Below, one piece after another: positions 24,977 through 33,686 of a DNA stretch of 64,000 nucleotides (the first letter of the stretch is position 1; each line of letters opens with the position of its first letter). The stretch covers positions 37,089 to 101,088 of the forward strand of contig NZ_BOMV01000011.1 in assembly GCF_016862375.1 (NCBI RefSeq). Direction: 5' to 3'. The position numbers and the translations under genes are program-made. Source of the stretch: Paractinoplanes rishiriensis (GTDB taxonomy: Bacteria; Actinomycetota; Actinomycetes; Mycobacteriales; Micromonosporaceae). Below the pieces are notes generated by a model. That model saw only the letters and a list, made by a program, of their open reading frames with translations, was not told where the DNA came from and did no database searches.

Positions 24977-26329
24977 ATGTGGAGACGGGTGGGCCGGCTG
25001 CTTGCTGTGCCCGTACTGCTGATGGTTGTGGTTGTTGTTCCGGCCTCGCCGGCGCTTGCGGCGGTGGACACGATGACCGTTGACATGACGGCGTATGGGG
25101 GGACGCCTACCTATCGGGCGTCCGGGTTCATCTATGGCACCTCGACCAACGGGGCCTCGCCGTCGCAGTCGTTGCAGAGCCAGATCAAGGTGAAGGTCAT
25201 GCGGGCCGGCGGGTCGCAGATCGGGTGCCCGAACGGTGGCTACGTCAACGGCGGGTACACGGCCAGGTGGAACTTCCTGAAGGCCTACTACGCCCGGGCC
25301 CGGTCCACCGGCGCCGCGTTCAGCCTGCTCTTTTCGGGCGTCTGGGGTGCCGACGGGGTGTGCAACGTGCCGCGCTGGCCCGGTGACGGCGGGAACTGGA
25401 CGGAGTACACGACGTTCGTCAACCGGATCATCGCCGACGCCCGGGCCGCCGGGATGACCGGGTCGGACGTGCGCTGGGACCTGTGGAACGAGCCGAACAT
25501 CTTCTTCTGGGGGCGCACCCAGAGCCAGTACCTCGAGATGATCCGGCGCGGCACCCAACTGGTGCGGGCGGCCATCCCGGGCGCGGTGATCGAGGGGCCC
25601 AGCTACGCGGGTGTGCCGTCGCCGTCGAACTCGTGGTGGAACACGTACCTGGACTATGTCCGGGCCAACAACGTGGTGCCCAACATCATCAGCTGGCACG
25701 ATCTGCCCGGCGACCCGGCCGCCGACGCGGCGGCCCTGAGCGGCATGCTGTCGTCTCGCGGGATCAGCATCTCCGGGACGTCGGTGAACGAGTACGGCGC
25801 GTTCGGCGACGAGCAGCAGCCGGGCCCGTCCGCCTGGTACATCGCCCGGCTCGAACGCTGTAACTGCGACGGCGCCCGGGCCAACTGGGGCATGGTCGGC
25901 CAGACCCCGTCGCTGTACGACACGTTCGGCTGGCTGGTCACCGCGAACGCCAACCAGCCGATGGGCCAGTGGTGGGTCTACAAGCGCTACGCCGACCAGT
26001 CCGGCCAGCGCACCAAGATCACGGCCGGCTCCAGCCATGACGGCACCGTCTTCCAGGACTCGTCCGCGCGCCGGTCGATCGCGGTGCTGGGCGCGCGGGT
26101 GGGTGCGTCGCAGGGCGCGGTCGACCTTCGCTACACCGGCATCCCGTCCTGGCTGGTCGGCAACGGCTCGGTGAACGTCCTGGTCGAGCGGATGCCCTCG
26201 ACCAACGCTTATGTGAGTGCCCCGACGGTCGTCTCCAACAGCCGGTTGACGGTCAGCGGGGGAGCGATCACGGTGCCGATCAACTGGACCAATTTGAAGG
26301 ACGCGTACGCGGTCACTTTGACGCCGTGA
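24977..26329 (+). CDS. Secreted clan GH-A glycoside hydrolase (GH39-like)
   Basis: 450 residues. Signal peptide 1-29 (SPALA), then a TIM-barrel glycosidase with acid/base E172 (LWNEPN) and nucleophile E272 (VNEYGAF), and a C-terminal beta domain (~350-450). The NEP and NEYG motifs place it in clan GH-A, closest by eye to GH39-type beta-xylosidases, but family assignment needs a profile search. There is no CBM. GGAGGA lies 6 bp before the ATG. Unlike its neighbours it lacks the CebR-type operator and has its own palindromic pair, so it answers to a different regulator. Confidence 0.8.
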   Translation: MWRRVGRLLAVPVLLMVVVVVPASPALAAVDTMTVDMTAYGGTPTYRASGFIYGTSTNGASPSQSLQSQIKVKVMRAGGSQIGCPNGGYVNGGYTARWNFLKAYYARARSTGAAFSLLFSGVWGADGVCNVPRWPGDGGNWTEYTTFVNRIIADARAAGMTGSDVRWDLWNEPNIFFWGRTQSQYLEMIRRGTQLVRAAIPGAVIEGPSYAGVPSPSNSWWNTYLDYVRANNVVPNIISWHDLPGDPAADAAALSGMLSSRGISISGTSVNEYGAFGDEQQPGPSAWYIARLERCNCDGARANWGMVGQTPSLYDTFGWLVTANANQPMGQWWVYKRYADQSGQRTKITAGSSHDGTVFQDSSARRSIAVLGARVGASQGAVDLRYTGIPSWLVGNGSVNVLVERMPSTNAYVSAPTVVSNSRLTVSGGAITVPINWTNLKDAYAVTLTP

Positions 26330-26352
26330 TCGACGTGGCGCGGCGGCCTCGC

Positions 26353-27192
26353 TCAGATGTGGTTCCGCCAGGTGTGGCGGGGTTCGTAGCCGAGCAGGCG
26401 CCGCGCCTTGTCGATCGACAGCAGGGTTTCGTGTTCGCCCAGGTCGCGCCGGACCTCGACGTCGGGCCAGACGGCCGCGGCCAGGCTGGCTGATGACCTG
26501 CTCATCACGGTGTCCGCATTGGCGATGATGAAGATCTCCACCCCGGGGACCTCGTACGCCAGGGCCCGGCGCACCGCCTGGGCGCCGTCGCGGGCGTCGA
26601 TGTAGCCCCACAGGTTCCACTTGCGCCGGGCCGGGTCGGCGTCGAAGGACGGGAACTCGGCGTAGTCGGCGGGGTCCATCACGTTCGAGAAGCGCAGGCC
26701 GATCATCTTGAGGGCGGGATTCCACCGGCAGAACTGGGCCGCCATGGTCTCCTCGAGGTGCTTCGCGAGGGCGTACCGGGACTCGGGGCGGGCCGGGTAG
26801 TCCTCGTCGAGCGGGAGGTACGGCGGCGGGGTGTCGAACGGGATGCCCAGCAGGGTCTCGCTGGACGCCCAGACCACGTTCGTGATGCCGGCCGCGCGGG
26901 CCGCGGCGAACACGTTGTAGGTCGCGATGATGTTGTTCTGGAACGTTGCCGCGTTGCCGGTGATGCCGGGCGCCGGGATGGCGGCCAGGTGCACCACCGC
27001 GTCGATCCGGTCGTAGCGGTCGTCGATCGCGGTCAGCGCCTCGATCGTCTGGCCGTAGTCGGTCAGGTCGATGCGCAGGTCGGGGCGCTGCGCCGCCGCG
27101 TCGATGTTCACTACCTCGTCGCCGGCGTCCCTGAGTTCGGCGACGACCGCCCGGCCTAGTTTGCCGGTGCCGCCGGTGACCGCGATCCGCAT
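26353..27192 (-). CDS. NAD(P)-dependent epimerase/dehydratase (extended SDR)
   Basis: 279 residues. Rossmann motif TGGTGKLG at the N terminus, catalytic serine in WASSE and Y-x3-K in YALAKH. IDLTDYGQ and HLAAIP are typical of the family. The size and the short C-terminal substrate region resemble uronate dehydrogenases and UDP-sugar epimerases. Next to xylan- and pectin-type enzymes, oxidation of released uronic acid is a plausible role, but this is inference. It is cytoplasmic, convergent with the glycosidase gene, with 23 bp between the stops. Confidence 0.85.
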   Translation of the reverse strand: MRIAVTGGTGKLGRAVVAELRDAGDEVVNIDAAAQRPDLRIDLTDYGQTIEALTAIDDRYDRIDAVVHLAAIPAPGITGNAATFQNNIIATYNVFAAARAAGITNVVWASSETLLGIPFDTPPPYLPLDEDYPARPESRYALAKHLEETMAAQFCRWNPALKMIGLRFSNVMDPADYAEFPSFDADPARRKWNLWGYIDARDGAQAVRRALAYEVPGVEIFIIANADTVMSRSSASLAAAVWPDVEVRRDLGEHETLLSIDKARRLLGYEPRHTWRNHI

Positions 27193-27301
27193 GCCGCCAG
27201 CCTGCCAGATCTGAAAGTGTTCTGCCGGGGGCGATGAGTTCCCGGCAGCCGCCCGGGCTGCACGGCTGCCTGGCCACGCTGGCCGCGAGCCACTTCGTCG
27301 A

Positions 27302-27463
27302 GATCTGCTGGACGGCGGGCTGCGGGACGGCGGCGGGGCGGGGGAGGGCCGGCCCGAGGGCGGGCACGCGTTGGCGTTGCTACCTGGGGTGACGCACTAC
27401 AGCATGTTCGTGTCGCCGCTCTTCGCCACGGTTACTCTGGACTTCCTCGACCGGCAGGATTGA
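27302..27463 (+). pseudogene. C-terminal remnant of an alpha/beta hydrolase
   Basis: The frame ending at TGA 27461-27463 reads GGLRDGG, then RPEGGHALALLPGVTHYSMF and VSPLFATVTLDFLDRQD. This is the usual C-terminal end of a small alpha/beta hydrolase: the catalytic-histidine region PGxTHY followed by the last helix. No start codon, nucleophile elbow or upstream half is present; the preceding ~100 bp read in other frames. I take it as a decayed fragment left between the SDR and GH5 genes. Confidence 0.5.
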
Positions 27464-27476
27464 TCCCAAAACCCGC

Positions 27477-27490
27477 TGGGAGCGCTCCCA
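27477..27490. promoter_or_regulatory. CebR/CelR-type operator upstream of GH5 cellulase
   Basis: Perfect TGGGAGCGCTCCCA, palindromic over 18 bp (27475-27492). It lies 17 bp before a TTGACG -35 box and 125 bp before the GH5 start. Confidence 0.85.
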
Positions 27491-27507
27491 GCATGCGGGC
27501 GCATCGA

Positions 27508-27537
27508 TTGACGTCTCTGGCAAATCGGCATTAGCCT
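27508..27537 (+). promoter_or_regulatory. Predicted promoter of the GH5/beta-helix operon
   Basis: TTGACG (27508-27513), 18-bp spacer, TAGCCT (27532-27537). The -35 is good and the -10 weak. The operator sits just upstream. Confidence 0.4.
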
Positions 27538-27615
27538 GCGATCCCCGTTTCGCGTACGTTTCGTCGCGGTTTCGCACCGTGCTGGGCGCTGCGCCACCTC
27601 TGTGATCGGATCGCA

Positions 27616-29739
27616 ATGGCTTCCTCCATACCCGGATTCCGCTCCAGGCGCCGGCAAGCTTGGCTTGCCGGCGCCGTTACCGTCGTGGCCGCCGCCGGGC
27701 TGGCCACCGCGGCAGCCACCGGCGCCGGGGCCGCCACCACCGGCTGCCAGGTGACCTACACGGTCGGCAGCCAGTGGCCGAGCGGGTTCACCGCCAACGT
27801 CGCGGTCAAAAACCTCGGCGACCCGGTCAGCAGCTGGCAACTGGGGTGGACGTTCCCTGCGGGACAGCGTGTAACGCAGGGTTGGAACGCTTCAATCACG
27901 TCGTCCGGCGACGCCGTGACCGCGTCCAACGCCAGCTGGAACGGCTCGCTGCCGACCAACGGGACCGCGTCGTTCGGCTTCAACGGCAGCTGGACCGGCA
28001 GCAACCCGTCGCCGGCCTCGTTCACCCTGAACGGCGCGACCTGCACCGGCAGCGTGGACCCGACGACGCCGCCGACCACCGAGCCCAGCACGCCGCCGAG
28101 CACGCCGCCGACGACCGAGCCCAGCACGCCGCCGACCGGCGAACCGCAGAACGCGGCCGCCACGGTCGCCGCCATGCAGCCCGGCTGGAACCTCGGCAAC
28201 ACGCTGGACGCGGTCGGCGCGGACGAGACCGCATGGGGCAACCCGCGGATCACCGAGGAGCTGCTCGAGGGCGTCAAGGCGCAGGGCTTCAAGAGCATCC
28301 GCATCCCGGTGACCTGGAGCGCACAGCAGGGTGGCGCCCCGTCGTACACGATCAACGCGGCGTACCTGAATCGGGTCAAAGAGGTTGTCGACTGGGCCCT
28401 CGAGGACGGCTTGTACGTGATGATCAACATCCATCACGACTCGTGGCAGTGGATCAACACGATGCCGACCGACCACGACAACGTGCTGGCCCGGTACAAC
28501 GCGACCTGGGAGCAGATCGCGAGCACCTTCCGGACGACGTCGGACAAGCTGATCTTCGAGAGCGTCAACGAGCCGCAGTTCACCGGCAGCTCCGGTGACG
28601 CGCAGAACGCCAGCCTGCTCAACGAGCTGAACACGTCGTTCCGCTCCATCGTCCGTGACTCGGGCGGCACCAACGCCACCCGCCTGATCGTGCTGCCGAC
28701 CCTGCACACCTCGTCCGACCAGGTGCACCTCGACAACCTGGCCACCACGGTGGCGGCGCTGAACGACAACAACCTGGCCGTCACCACGCACTTCTACGGC
28801 TACTGGCCGTTCAGCGTGAACATCGCCGGCACCACCACCTTCGACGCCACCACGCAGAAGGACCTCACCGACGTCGTCGACCGCAACGTGAACACGTTCG
28901 TGTCGAAGGGCATCCCGGTGATCGTCGGCGAGTACGGCCTGCTCGGCTTCGACCGTTCGCTGGACGCGGTCGAACAGGGTGAGAAGCTGAAGTTCTTCGA
29001 GTACTACGGCTACTACACCCGTCTCAAGGGCATCACCACGATGCTCTGGGACAACGGCCAGCACCTTGACCGCACCGCGCTGACCTGGCGCGACGTGGAA
29101 CTGTACAACCAGATCAAGTCGAGCTGGACGGTCCGCTCCGGCACCGCGTCCACCGACCAGGTGTTCGTCGCGAAGTCCGCCGCGATCGCGGCGAAGACCG
29201 TCACGCTCAACCTCAACGGCACCTCCCTGACCGCGGTCCGGCACAACGGGACCGACCTCGTCCAGGGCACCGACTACACGGTGTCCGGCGACCAGCTCAC
29301 GCTCACCGCGGACGCGGTGACCACGCTGGTCGGCGACCGGACGTACGGCACGAACGCACAGCTCCAGCTCGTGTTCTCGGCCGGCGTCCCGTGGCGGATC
29401 AACATCATCACCTACGACTCCCCGGTGGTGAGCGCGGCGACCGGCACGACCGCCGCGTTTGCGATTCCGACCGCGTTCAACGGCGACCGCGTGGCCACGA
29501 TGGAGGCCAAGTACGCCGACGGCACCAACGCGGGCCCGCAGAACTGGACCTCGTTCAAGGAGTTCGCCTACACGTTCCTGCCCGACTACACCGCCGGCAC
29601 GGTCAAGCTGACGCCCGAGTTCTTCGCGGACGTCAACGACAGCGCCAAGGTGACGCTGACTCTGCACTTCTGGAGCGGCGCCAAGCTGACGTACTACGTC
29701 ACGAAGTCGGGGAGCAACGTGACCGGTTCCATCAGCTGA
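27616..29739 (+). CDS. Secreted GH5 endoglucanase with N-terminal CBM2 and C-terminal X2/CBM46-like domains
   Basis: 707 residues. Signal peptide to ~40, CBM2 at ~43-143 (paired cysteines CQVTYT ... ATCTGS), a TTEPSTPP-type linker, GH5 catalytic domain at ~180-505 with WNLGNTLDA, HHDSW, acid/base in ESVNEPQF and nucleophile in IVGEYGLLG, then a CBM_X2-like domain (~515-600) and a CBM46-like end (~610-705). This layout matches GH5 subfamily-4 endoglucanases/xyloglucanases. It cuts beta-1,4-glucans outside the cell. A CebR-type operator lies upstream. The beta-helix gene follows after 21 bp. Confidence 0.95.
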   Translation: MASSIPGFRSRRRQAWLAGAVTVVAAAGLATAAATGAGAATTGCQVTYTVGSQWPSGFTANVAVKNLGDPVSSWQLGWTFPAGQRVTQGWNASITSSGDAVTASNASWNGSLPTNGTASFGFNGSWTGSNPSPASFTLNGATCTGSVDPTTPPTTEPSTPPSTPPTTEPSTPPTGEPQNAAATVAAMQPGWNLGNTLDAVGADETAWGNPRITEELLEGVKAQGFKSIRIPVTWSAQQGGAPSYTINAAYLNRVKEVVDWALEDGLYVMINIHHDSWQWINTMPTDHDNVLARYNATWEQIASTFRTTSDKLIFESVNEPQFTGSSGDAQNASLLNELNTSFRSIVRDSGGTNATRLIVLPTLHTSSDQVHLDNLATTVAALNDNNLAVTTHFYGYWPFSVNIAGTTTFDATTQKDLTDVVDRNVNTFVSKGIPVIVGEYGLLGFDRSLDAVEQGEKLKFFEYYGYYTRLKGITTMLWDNGQHLDRTALTWRDVELYNQIKSSWTVRSGTASTDQVFVAKSAAIAAKTVTLNLNGTSLTAVRHNGTDLVQGTDYTVSGDQLTLTADAVTTLVGDRTYGTNAQLQLVFSAGVPWRINIITYDSPVVSAATGTTAAFAIPTAFNGDRVATMEAKYADGTNAGPQNWTSFKEFAYTFLPDYTAGTVKLTPEFFADVNDSAKVTLTLHFWSGAKLTYYVTKSGSNVTGSIS

Positions 29740-29760
29740 CCGAGAGCGAAAGGGAGTCAC

Positions 29761-30957
29761 ATGCAACCCCCCGCATCCCCCGCAACTCCCGCAATCCCCA
29801 GCATCAAGCGGAAGCGTGGCGTCCGCGCCGGCATCCTGGCTGTCGCCACCCTGGCGGCCGCCGGCGGTGTCGCGGTAGCCACGATGTCCACCCCAGCGAC
29901 GGCGGCCGCCTGCGGCTCGCTGTCGTACCAGGCCGAGGCGGTTCAGAGCGGAAGCAACTGGGTCGCCCGGCGGGGCAGCACCCAGGTGTACACCGGCACC
30001 GACATGCGTGCCGCGGTGCAGGCCGCGATCAGCAGCCTGCCGGCCCGGACCTCGAAGCAGAACGTCGTGGTCCGCGGCTCGGGCACGATCAGCGCGAACT
30101 CGCGCATCTCGCTGCCCAGCTACACGCTGATCGACGTGTGCGGCACCATCAACGTGAGCGGATCGGGCTCGGGTGACCAGGCCCCGATCTACTCGCGCGG
30201 CACCACCGAGGTGGAGGTCGCCAACCTCACCGTCACCGGCTCGCCGCTGTACGGCATCTTCATGCGGAACGTCACCAACGTCGTGCTGGGGACGATCACC
30301 ATGAATCTGTCCAGCGGTCTCGGTGTCCGCATCGACAACCGCGGTGACACTTCGCAGTGGACCCGTAACGTCCGCATCGGCACGGTGACGGTCTCCGGCG
30401 CCAGCTCGCACGCGGTCGAGACGTACGGCGTCGACGGCATCAACATCGGCACCGTGACGGCGCGCAACGTCGGCGAGTCCGGCCTGCTGCTGAACCAGAC
30501 GATCAACGCCACGGTCGGCACCGTCGACGCGGACAACGCGGGCTCCGGCACCGGTTACGCGGCGTTCCGGATGGCCAACCGCAACGGCCGGGTCGGCAGC
30601 TCGTACCCGAACAACATCCGGGTCGGCACCGTGAAGGCGCGCGGCGGCGGCCGGGGCATCTTCTGTGTCTCGGAGAGCGGCGGCGCGACCATCGACCGCG
30701 TCGACATCGCCAACACCGGCAACAACTCGGTGCTCGTCGAGAACTGCTACAACGTCGTGATCGCCGGCGCGTCCGGCACGATCAGCGGCGGCGGTGAGGT
30801 CCGTATCGCGAACCGCACCGAGTTCCCCGCCTCGACGGGGATCAGGTTCCAGAACCTGACGGTCTCGAACACCAACATCCGGTGGAGCCCGTGCACCGGA
30901 TCGAACAACACCGTCACCAACGTCACGCGGAACAACTCCACGCTGACCTGGTGCTGA
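29761..30957 (+). CDS. Secreted right-handed parallel beta-helix protein
   Basis: 398 residues. Twin-arginine-like basic N terminus with a hydrophobic export segment (~21-45), mature part from ~AAACGSL. The rest is a run of short strand repeats rich in V-x-I-G-T-V-T and N-x-x-V-V (NVRIGTVTV, NINATVGTVD, NNIRVGTVKA), characteristic of pectate-lyase-like beta-helices. No lyase active site is clear to me. GGGAG precedes the ATG, and it is 21 bp behind the GH5 gene, so it is cotranscribed and cellulose-regulated. It may act on pectin or hemicellulose side chains, or bind polysaccharide. Confidence 0.82.
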   Translation: MQPPASPATPAIPSIKRKRGVRAGILAVATLAAAGGVAVATMSTPATAAACGSLSYQAEAVQSGSNWVARRGSTQVYTGTDMRAAVQAAISSLPARTSKQNVVVRGSGTISANSRISLPSYTLIDVCGTINVSGSGSGDQAPIYSRGTTEVEVANLTVTGSPLYGIFMRNVTNVVLGTITMNLSSGLGVRIDNRGDTSQWTRNVRIGTVTVSGASSHAVETYGVDGINIGTVTARNVGESGLLLNQTINATVGTVDADNAGSGTGYAAFRMANRNGRVGSSYPNNIRVGTVKARGGGRGIFCVSESGGATIDRVDIANTGNNSVLVENCYNVVIAGASGTISGGGEVRIANRTEFPASTGIRFQNLTVSNTNIRWSPCTGSNNTVTNVTRNNSTLTWC

Positions 30958-30966
30958 TCTTCTGAT

Positions 30967-31010
30967 CTCCGGGCCTTCCGACTACCCGTCGGAGGGCCCG
31001 GAGCCCTTTT
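30967..31010 (+). terminator. Rho-independent-type terminator after the GH5/beta-helix operon
   Basis: A 16-bp stem with one mismatch (CTCCGGGCCTTCCGAC against GTCGGAGGGCCCGGAG), loop TACCC, then CCCTTTT. It begins 10 bp after the beta-helix stop and overlaps the last codons of the convergent topoisomerase gene. Confidence 0.85.
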
Positions 31011-31974
31011 GCAGCAGCTGCCGTACCTCTTTCTCGTCGCCGTTCTTGACGACCGTGCCGTTCTCGTAGTGCTCGATCACGCGCGGGTCGACATAGGAGG
31101 CGCGGGCCACCGCGGGCGTGTTGCCCAGCAGGCCGGCCACCTCCTTCATGGCGTCCGAGACGGCGCGCTTGCGCTTGGTCTTCGTCGGCTGCGGACCGGC
31201 CTCGGCCAGCTCGGCGGCCGCCTTGACGGTGCCGTGCCAGGTGCGGAAGTCCTTGGCGGTCATCGATTCGCCGCTGATCTCGCGCAGGTAGTCGTTGATC
31301 TCGTCGGCGTGCACCTCCTGCCACCGACGTGCTTTCTTGTCCCAGTACGCGAACAGTCGAGTCTCCTTGCGGCGGCGTCGCTTCAGGTCGCGCAGCACCG
31401 TGCACACCTCGCCGTCGCCGATCGTGCCGGAGTGCTCGACGCCGGACTTGCCGGGGAAATTGAGCATCATGCAGGCGCCGCTGGTGCGGACGTGGTCGGG
31501 CGAGAGCGTGGAGAGGCCGAACGACGGGTCCTCCTCGCGGGCCGCGTACTGGTCGTTGCCGACCCGGAACATGCCGAGGTCGAGCAGCCGGACGATGGCC
31601 GCCAGCACGCGTTCCCGGGTCAGCCCGCGGCCGGTGGTGAGGTCCTCGCAGAGGCGTTCCCGGATCTCCGGCAGCCGGGCCGCCACCTCCAGCACCCGGT
31701 CGAACTTCTCCTGGTCGCGGGCTGTGCGCCAGTCCGGGTGGTACAGGTACTGCTTGCGCCCGGCCGCGTCGACGCCGGTGGCCTGGATGTGGCCGCGCGG
31801 GTCCGGCGAGATCCACACCTCCTGCCAGGCGGGCGGGATCACCAGGTCCTTGATCCGCTGCACCGTCTCCTGGTCGGTGACCCGCTTGCCGTCCGGGTCG
31901 AGGTAGCTGAAGCCGCTGCCGGCCCGCCGCCGCCCGTACCCCGGCCGATCCAATCTGCTTCGCCGCAACCGCAT
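30982..31974 (-). CDS. Eukaryote-like DNA topoisomerase IB
   Basis: 330 residues, the size of poxvirus/bacterial topo IB. Visible are the N-terminal domain with GSGFSYLDPDG and IPPAWQEVWI, and the catalytic core with VGNDQYA, KSGVEHSG and RTWHGT (catalytic His region). The nucleophile tyrosine is in ARASYVDPRVIEHY. It relaxes supercoils through a 3'-phosphotyrosyl intermediate. It is unrelated in function to the surrounding polysaccharide genes and is probably a housekeeping accessory. An Arg-rich N terminus precedes the family core. The ATG at 31974 is the first in frame after the divergent promoter region. Confidence 0.92.
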   Translation of the reverse strand: MRLRRSRLDRPGYGRRRAGSGFSYLDPDGKRVTDQETVQRIKDLVIPPAWQEVWISPDPRGHIQATGVDAAGRKQYLYHPDWRTARDQEKFDRVLEVAARLPEIRERLCEDLTTGRGLTRERVLAAIVRLLDLGMFRVGNDQYAAREEDPSFGLSTLSPDHVRTSGACMMLNFPGKSGVEHSGTIGDGEVCTVLRDLKRRRRKETRLFAYWDKKARRWQEVHADEINDYLREISGESMTAKDFRTWHGTVKAAAELAEAGPQPTKTKRKRAVSDAMKEVAGLLGNTPAVARASYVDPRVIEHYENGTVVKNGDEKEVRQLLQKGSGPSDG

Positions 31975-32058
31975 CGTTTTGTTCCGCTCTGCCGAACCCA
32001 GGGGACCGGCGAGTGCCCCGCATCGATGAGGTCAAAACACGACCCCCTGCTGTTATTG

Positions 32059-32072
32059 TGGGAGCGCTCCCA
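32059..32072. promoter_or_regulatory. CebR/CelR-type operator upstream of GH6 cellulase
   Basis: Perfect TGGGAGCGCTCCCA, 34 bp before the GH6 start codon. A weak -10 candidate TATTGT (32054-32059) touches it, so a bound repressor would cover the start of transcription. Confidence 0.85.
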
Positions 32073-32105
32073 TTGACGGATCTCTCTTTTTCGGAAGGAA
32101 AGTCC

Positions 32106-33551
32106 GTGTCCCCCTCTCCCCGTCCCCATCCCCGTTCCCGTTCCCGTTCCCGGCGACGCTGGATCATCGCAGCGGCATCCACCACGGCCGCCTGTGTCAC
32201 GGCGGCGACCGGTGTCTGGCTCGCCGCCGGTTCCGCCTCGGCCGGCACGATCAGCGGCACCCTCTACCGGGAACCCTCCGGCACGGCGGTCGCCCGCTGG
32301 CTGGCGGCCAACCCCAACGACTCCCGGGCGCAGGTCATCCGGGACAAGATCGCCAGCCAGCCGGCTTCGCGCTGGCTGTCCAACTTCAACCTCAGCACGG
32401 TGCAGGCTGAGGTGTCCGGGTACGTCTCCGCCGCGAACGCGGTCGGCCAGATCCCCGCGCTGACCCTGTACGGCATCCCCAACCGCGACTGTGGCGGTGC
32501 CAGTGCCGGCGGCGCGCCGGACCTGCCGACGTACCAGACCTGGGTTTCCAACATCGCGGCCGGGCTGGGCAACCGCACGGTGCTGATCGTGCTGGAGCCG
32601 GACTCGATCGCGCTGCAGACCTGTCTGAGCGCGGCCGAGATCGCGGCCCGGGACGCGGCGCTGCGGCAGGCGACGACGACGCTGAAGGCCGGCAACCCGA
32701 ACGCCAAGGTCTACATGGACGCCGGCCACTCGGCCTGGAACAGCGCTGCCGACCAGGCCGGCCGCCTGGTGAACTCGGGCATCGCGGTGGCCGACGGGTT
32801 CTACACGAACGCGTCGAACTTCCAGTCCACGGACCGCGAGGCCGCGTACGGCCGCTCCATCATCTCGGCCCTCCAGGGCCGCGGCGTGAGCGGCAAGACC
32901 CAGGTGATCGACACCAGCCGCAACGGCGGCGCCGCCGGCGACTGGTGCGGCGACGACAACACCGACCGCCGCATCGGCCAGTACCCGACCACGGCGACCA
33001 ACGACGCCAACATCGACGCCTACCTGTGGATCAAGCCGCCGGGCGAGGCGGATGGTTGCGCGTTCCAGGCCGGCTCGTTCCAGCCGTCCCTGGCGGCCAG
33101 CCTGGCCCAGTCGGCCCCGAACCCGCCGGCGACCACCGCGCCGACCACGATGCCGACGACCGTGCCCACCACGGCTCCGACCACGCCGCCCACCACGGCC
33201 CCGACGACGACGCCGACTCAGCGGCCGCCGACGGACCCGCCGACGCTGGGCAGCTACGGCTGCACCGCGACCTACCAGACCACGGGTTCGTGGAACGGCG
33301 GGTTCCAGGGCCAGGTCACGGTGACCGCGGCCGACGCGGCCATCAACGGCTGGACGGTAACGTGGACGCTGGGCAGCGGCCAGACGATCAGCCAGGTCTG
33401 GAACGGCGCGCTGACCACCACCAGCACCGCCGCGACGGTCCGCAACGTGGCCTGGAACGGTTCGCTGGCGGCGCGGGCGTCGGCCCAGTTCGGCTTCCTG
33501 GCGAACGGCAACGCCAGCACTGCGCCGGCTTTGCTCTGTTTCGGCTCCTGA
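32106..33551 (+). CDS. Secreted GH6 cellulase (endoglucanase/cellobiohydrolase) with C-terminal CBM2
   Basis: 481 residues. An Arg-rich N terminus with an export segment (~20-46) is followed by the GH6 domain at ~50-335. It has the catalytic-acid region IPNRDCGG, VLEPDSIAL, YMDAGHSAW, and DTSRNG and WIKPPGEADG near the end. A PTT-rich linker (~340-390) leads to a CBM2 (~395-481). It degrades cellulose by inversion outside the cell. GTG 32106 has GGAAGGA upstream and a CebR operator before it. The loop content cannot settle endo- versus exo-action, but the short catalytic domain favours an endoglucanase. Confidence 0.95.
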   Translation: MSPSPRPHPRSRSRSRRRWIIAAASTTAACVTAATGVWLAAGSASAGTISGTLYREPSGTAVARWLAANPNDSRAQVIRDKIASQPASRWLSNFNLSTVQAEVSGYVSAANAVGQIPALTLYGIPNRDCGGASAGGAPDLPTYQTWVSNIAAGLGNRTVLIVLEPDSIALQTCLSAAEIAARDAALRQATTTLKAGNPNAKVYMDAGHSAWNSAADQAGRLVNSGIAVADGFYTNASNFQSTDREAAYGRSIISALQGRGVSGKTQVIDTSRNGGAAGDWCGDDNTDRRIGQYPTTATNDANIDAYLWIKPPGEADGCAFQAGSFQPSLAASLAQSAPNPPATTAPTTMPTTVPTTAPTTPPTTAPTTTPTQRPPTDPPTLGSYGCTATYQTTGSWNGGFQGQVTVTAADAAINGWTVTWTLGSGQTISQVWNGALTTTSTAATVRNVAWNGSLAARASAQFGFLANGNASTAPALLCFGS

Positions 33552-33563
33552 AGTAACCGATAG

Positions 33564-33597
33564 GACCGGGTCCGGCCGTTTGGCCGGGCCCGGTTTT
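33564..33597 (+). terminator. Rho-independent-type terminator of the GH6 gene
   Basis: A 13-bp stem with one mismatch (ACCGGGTCCGGCC against GGCCGGGCCCGGT), loop GTTT, followed by TTTTG. It begins 13 bp after the GH6 stop. Confidence 0.88.
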
Positions 33598-33618
33598 TGT
33601 TCCGGGGCCCGCCCTCCG

Positions 33619-33686
33619 GACTATGGGGCCACCCAGACTATGGGGCCACCCAGACTATGGGGCCACCCAGACTATGGGGCCACCCA
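33619..33686. repeat. 17-bp tandem array (4 copies) on the 3' end of a small gene
   Basis: Four exact copies of GACTATGGGGCCACCCA. The last copy holds the stop codon (33672-33674) and the final codons (WVAP) of the minus-strand gene; the others extend into the gap. Confidence 0.92.

Noticed and set aside
24899..27367. 822-codon minus-strand frame across the GH-A hydrolase and SDR genes
   Set aside because: Antisense reading of high-GC coding DNA; the real genes have signal peptide, catalytic motifs and ribosome-binding sites.
27892..30411. 839-codon minus-strand frame across GH5 and beta-helix genes
   Set aside because: Composition is Arg/Gly/Val/His repeats typical of antisense high-GC frames.
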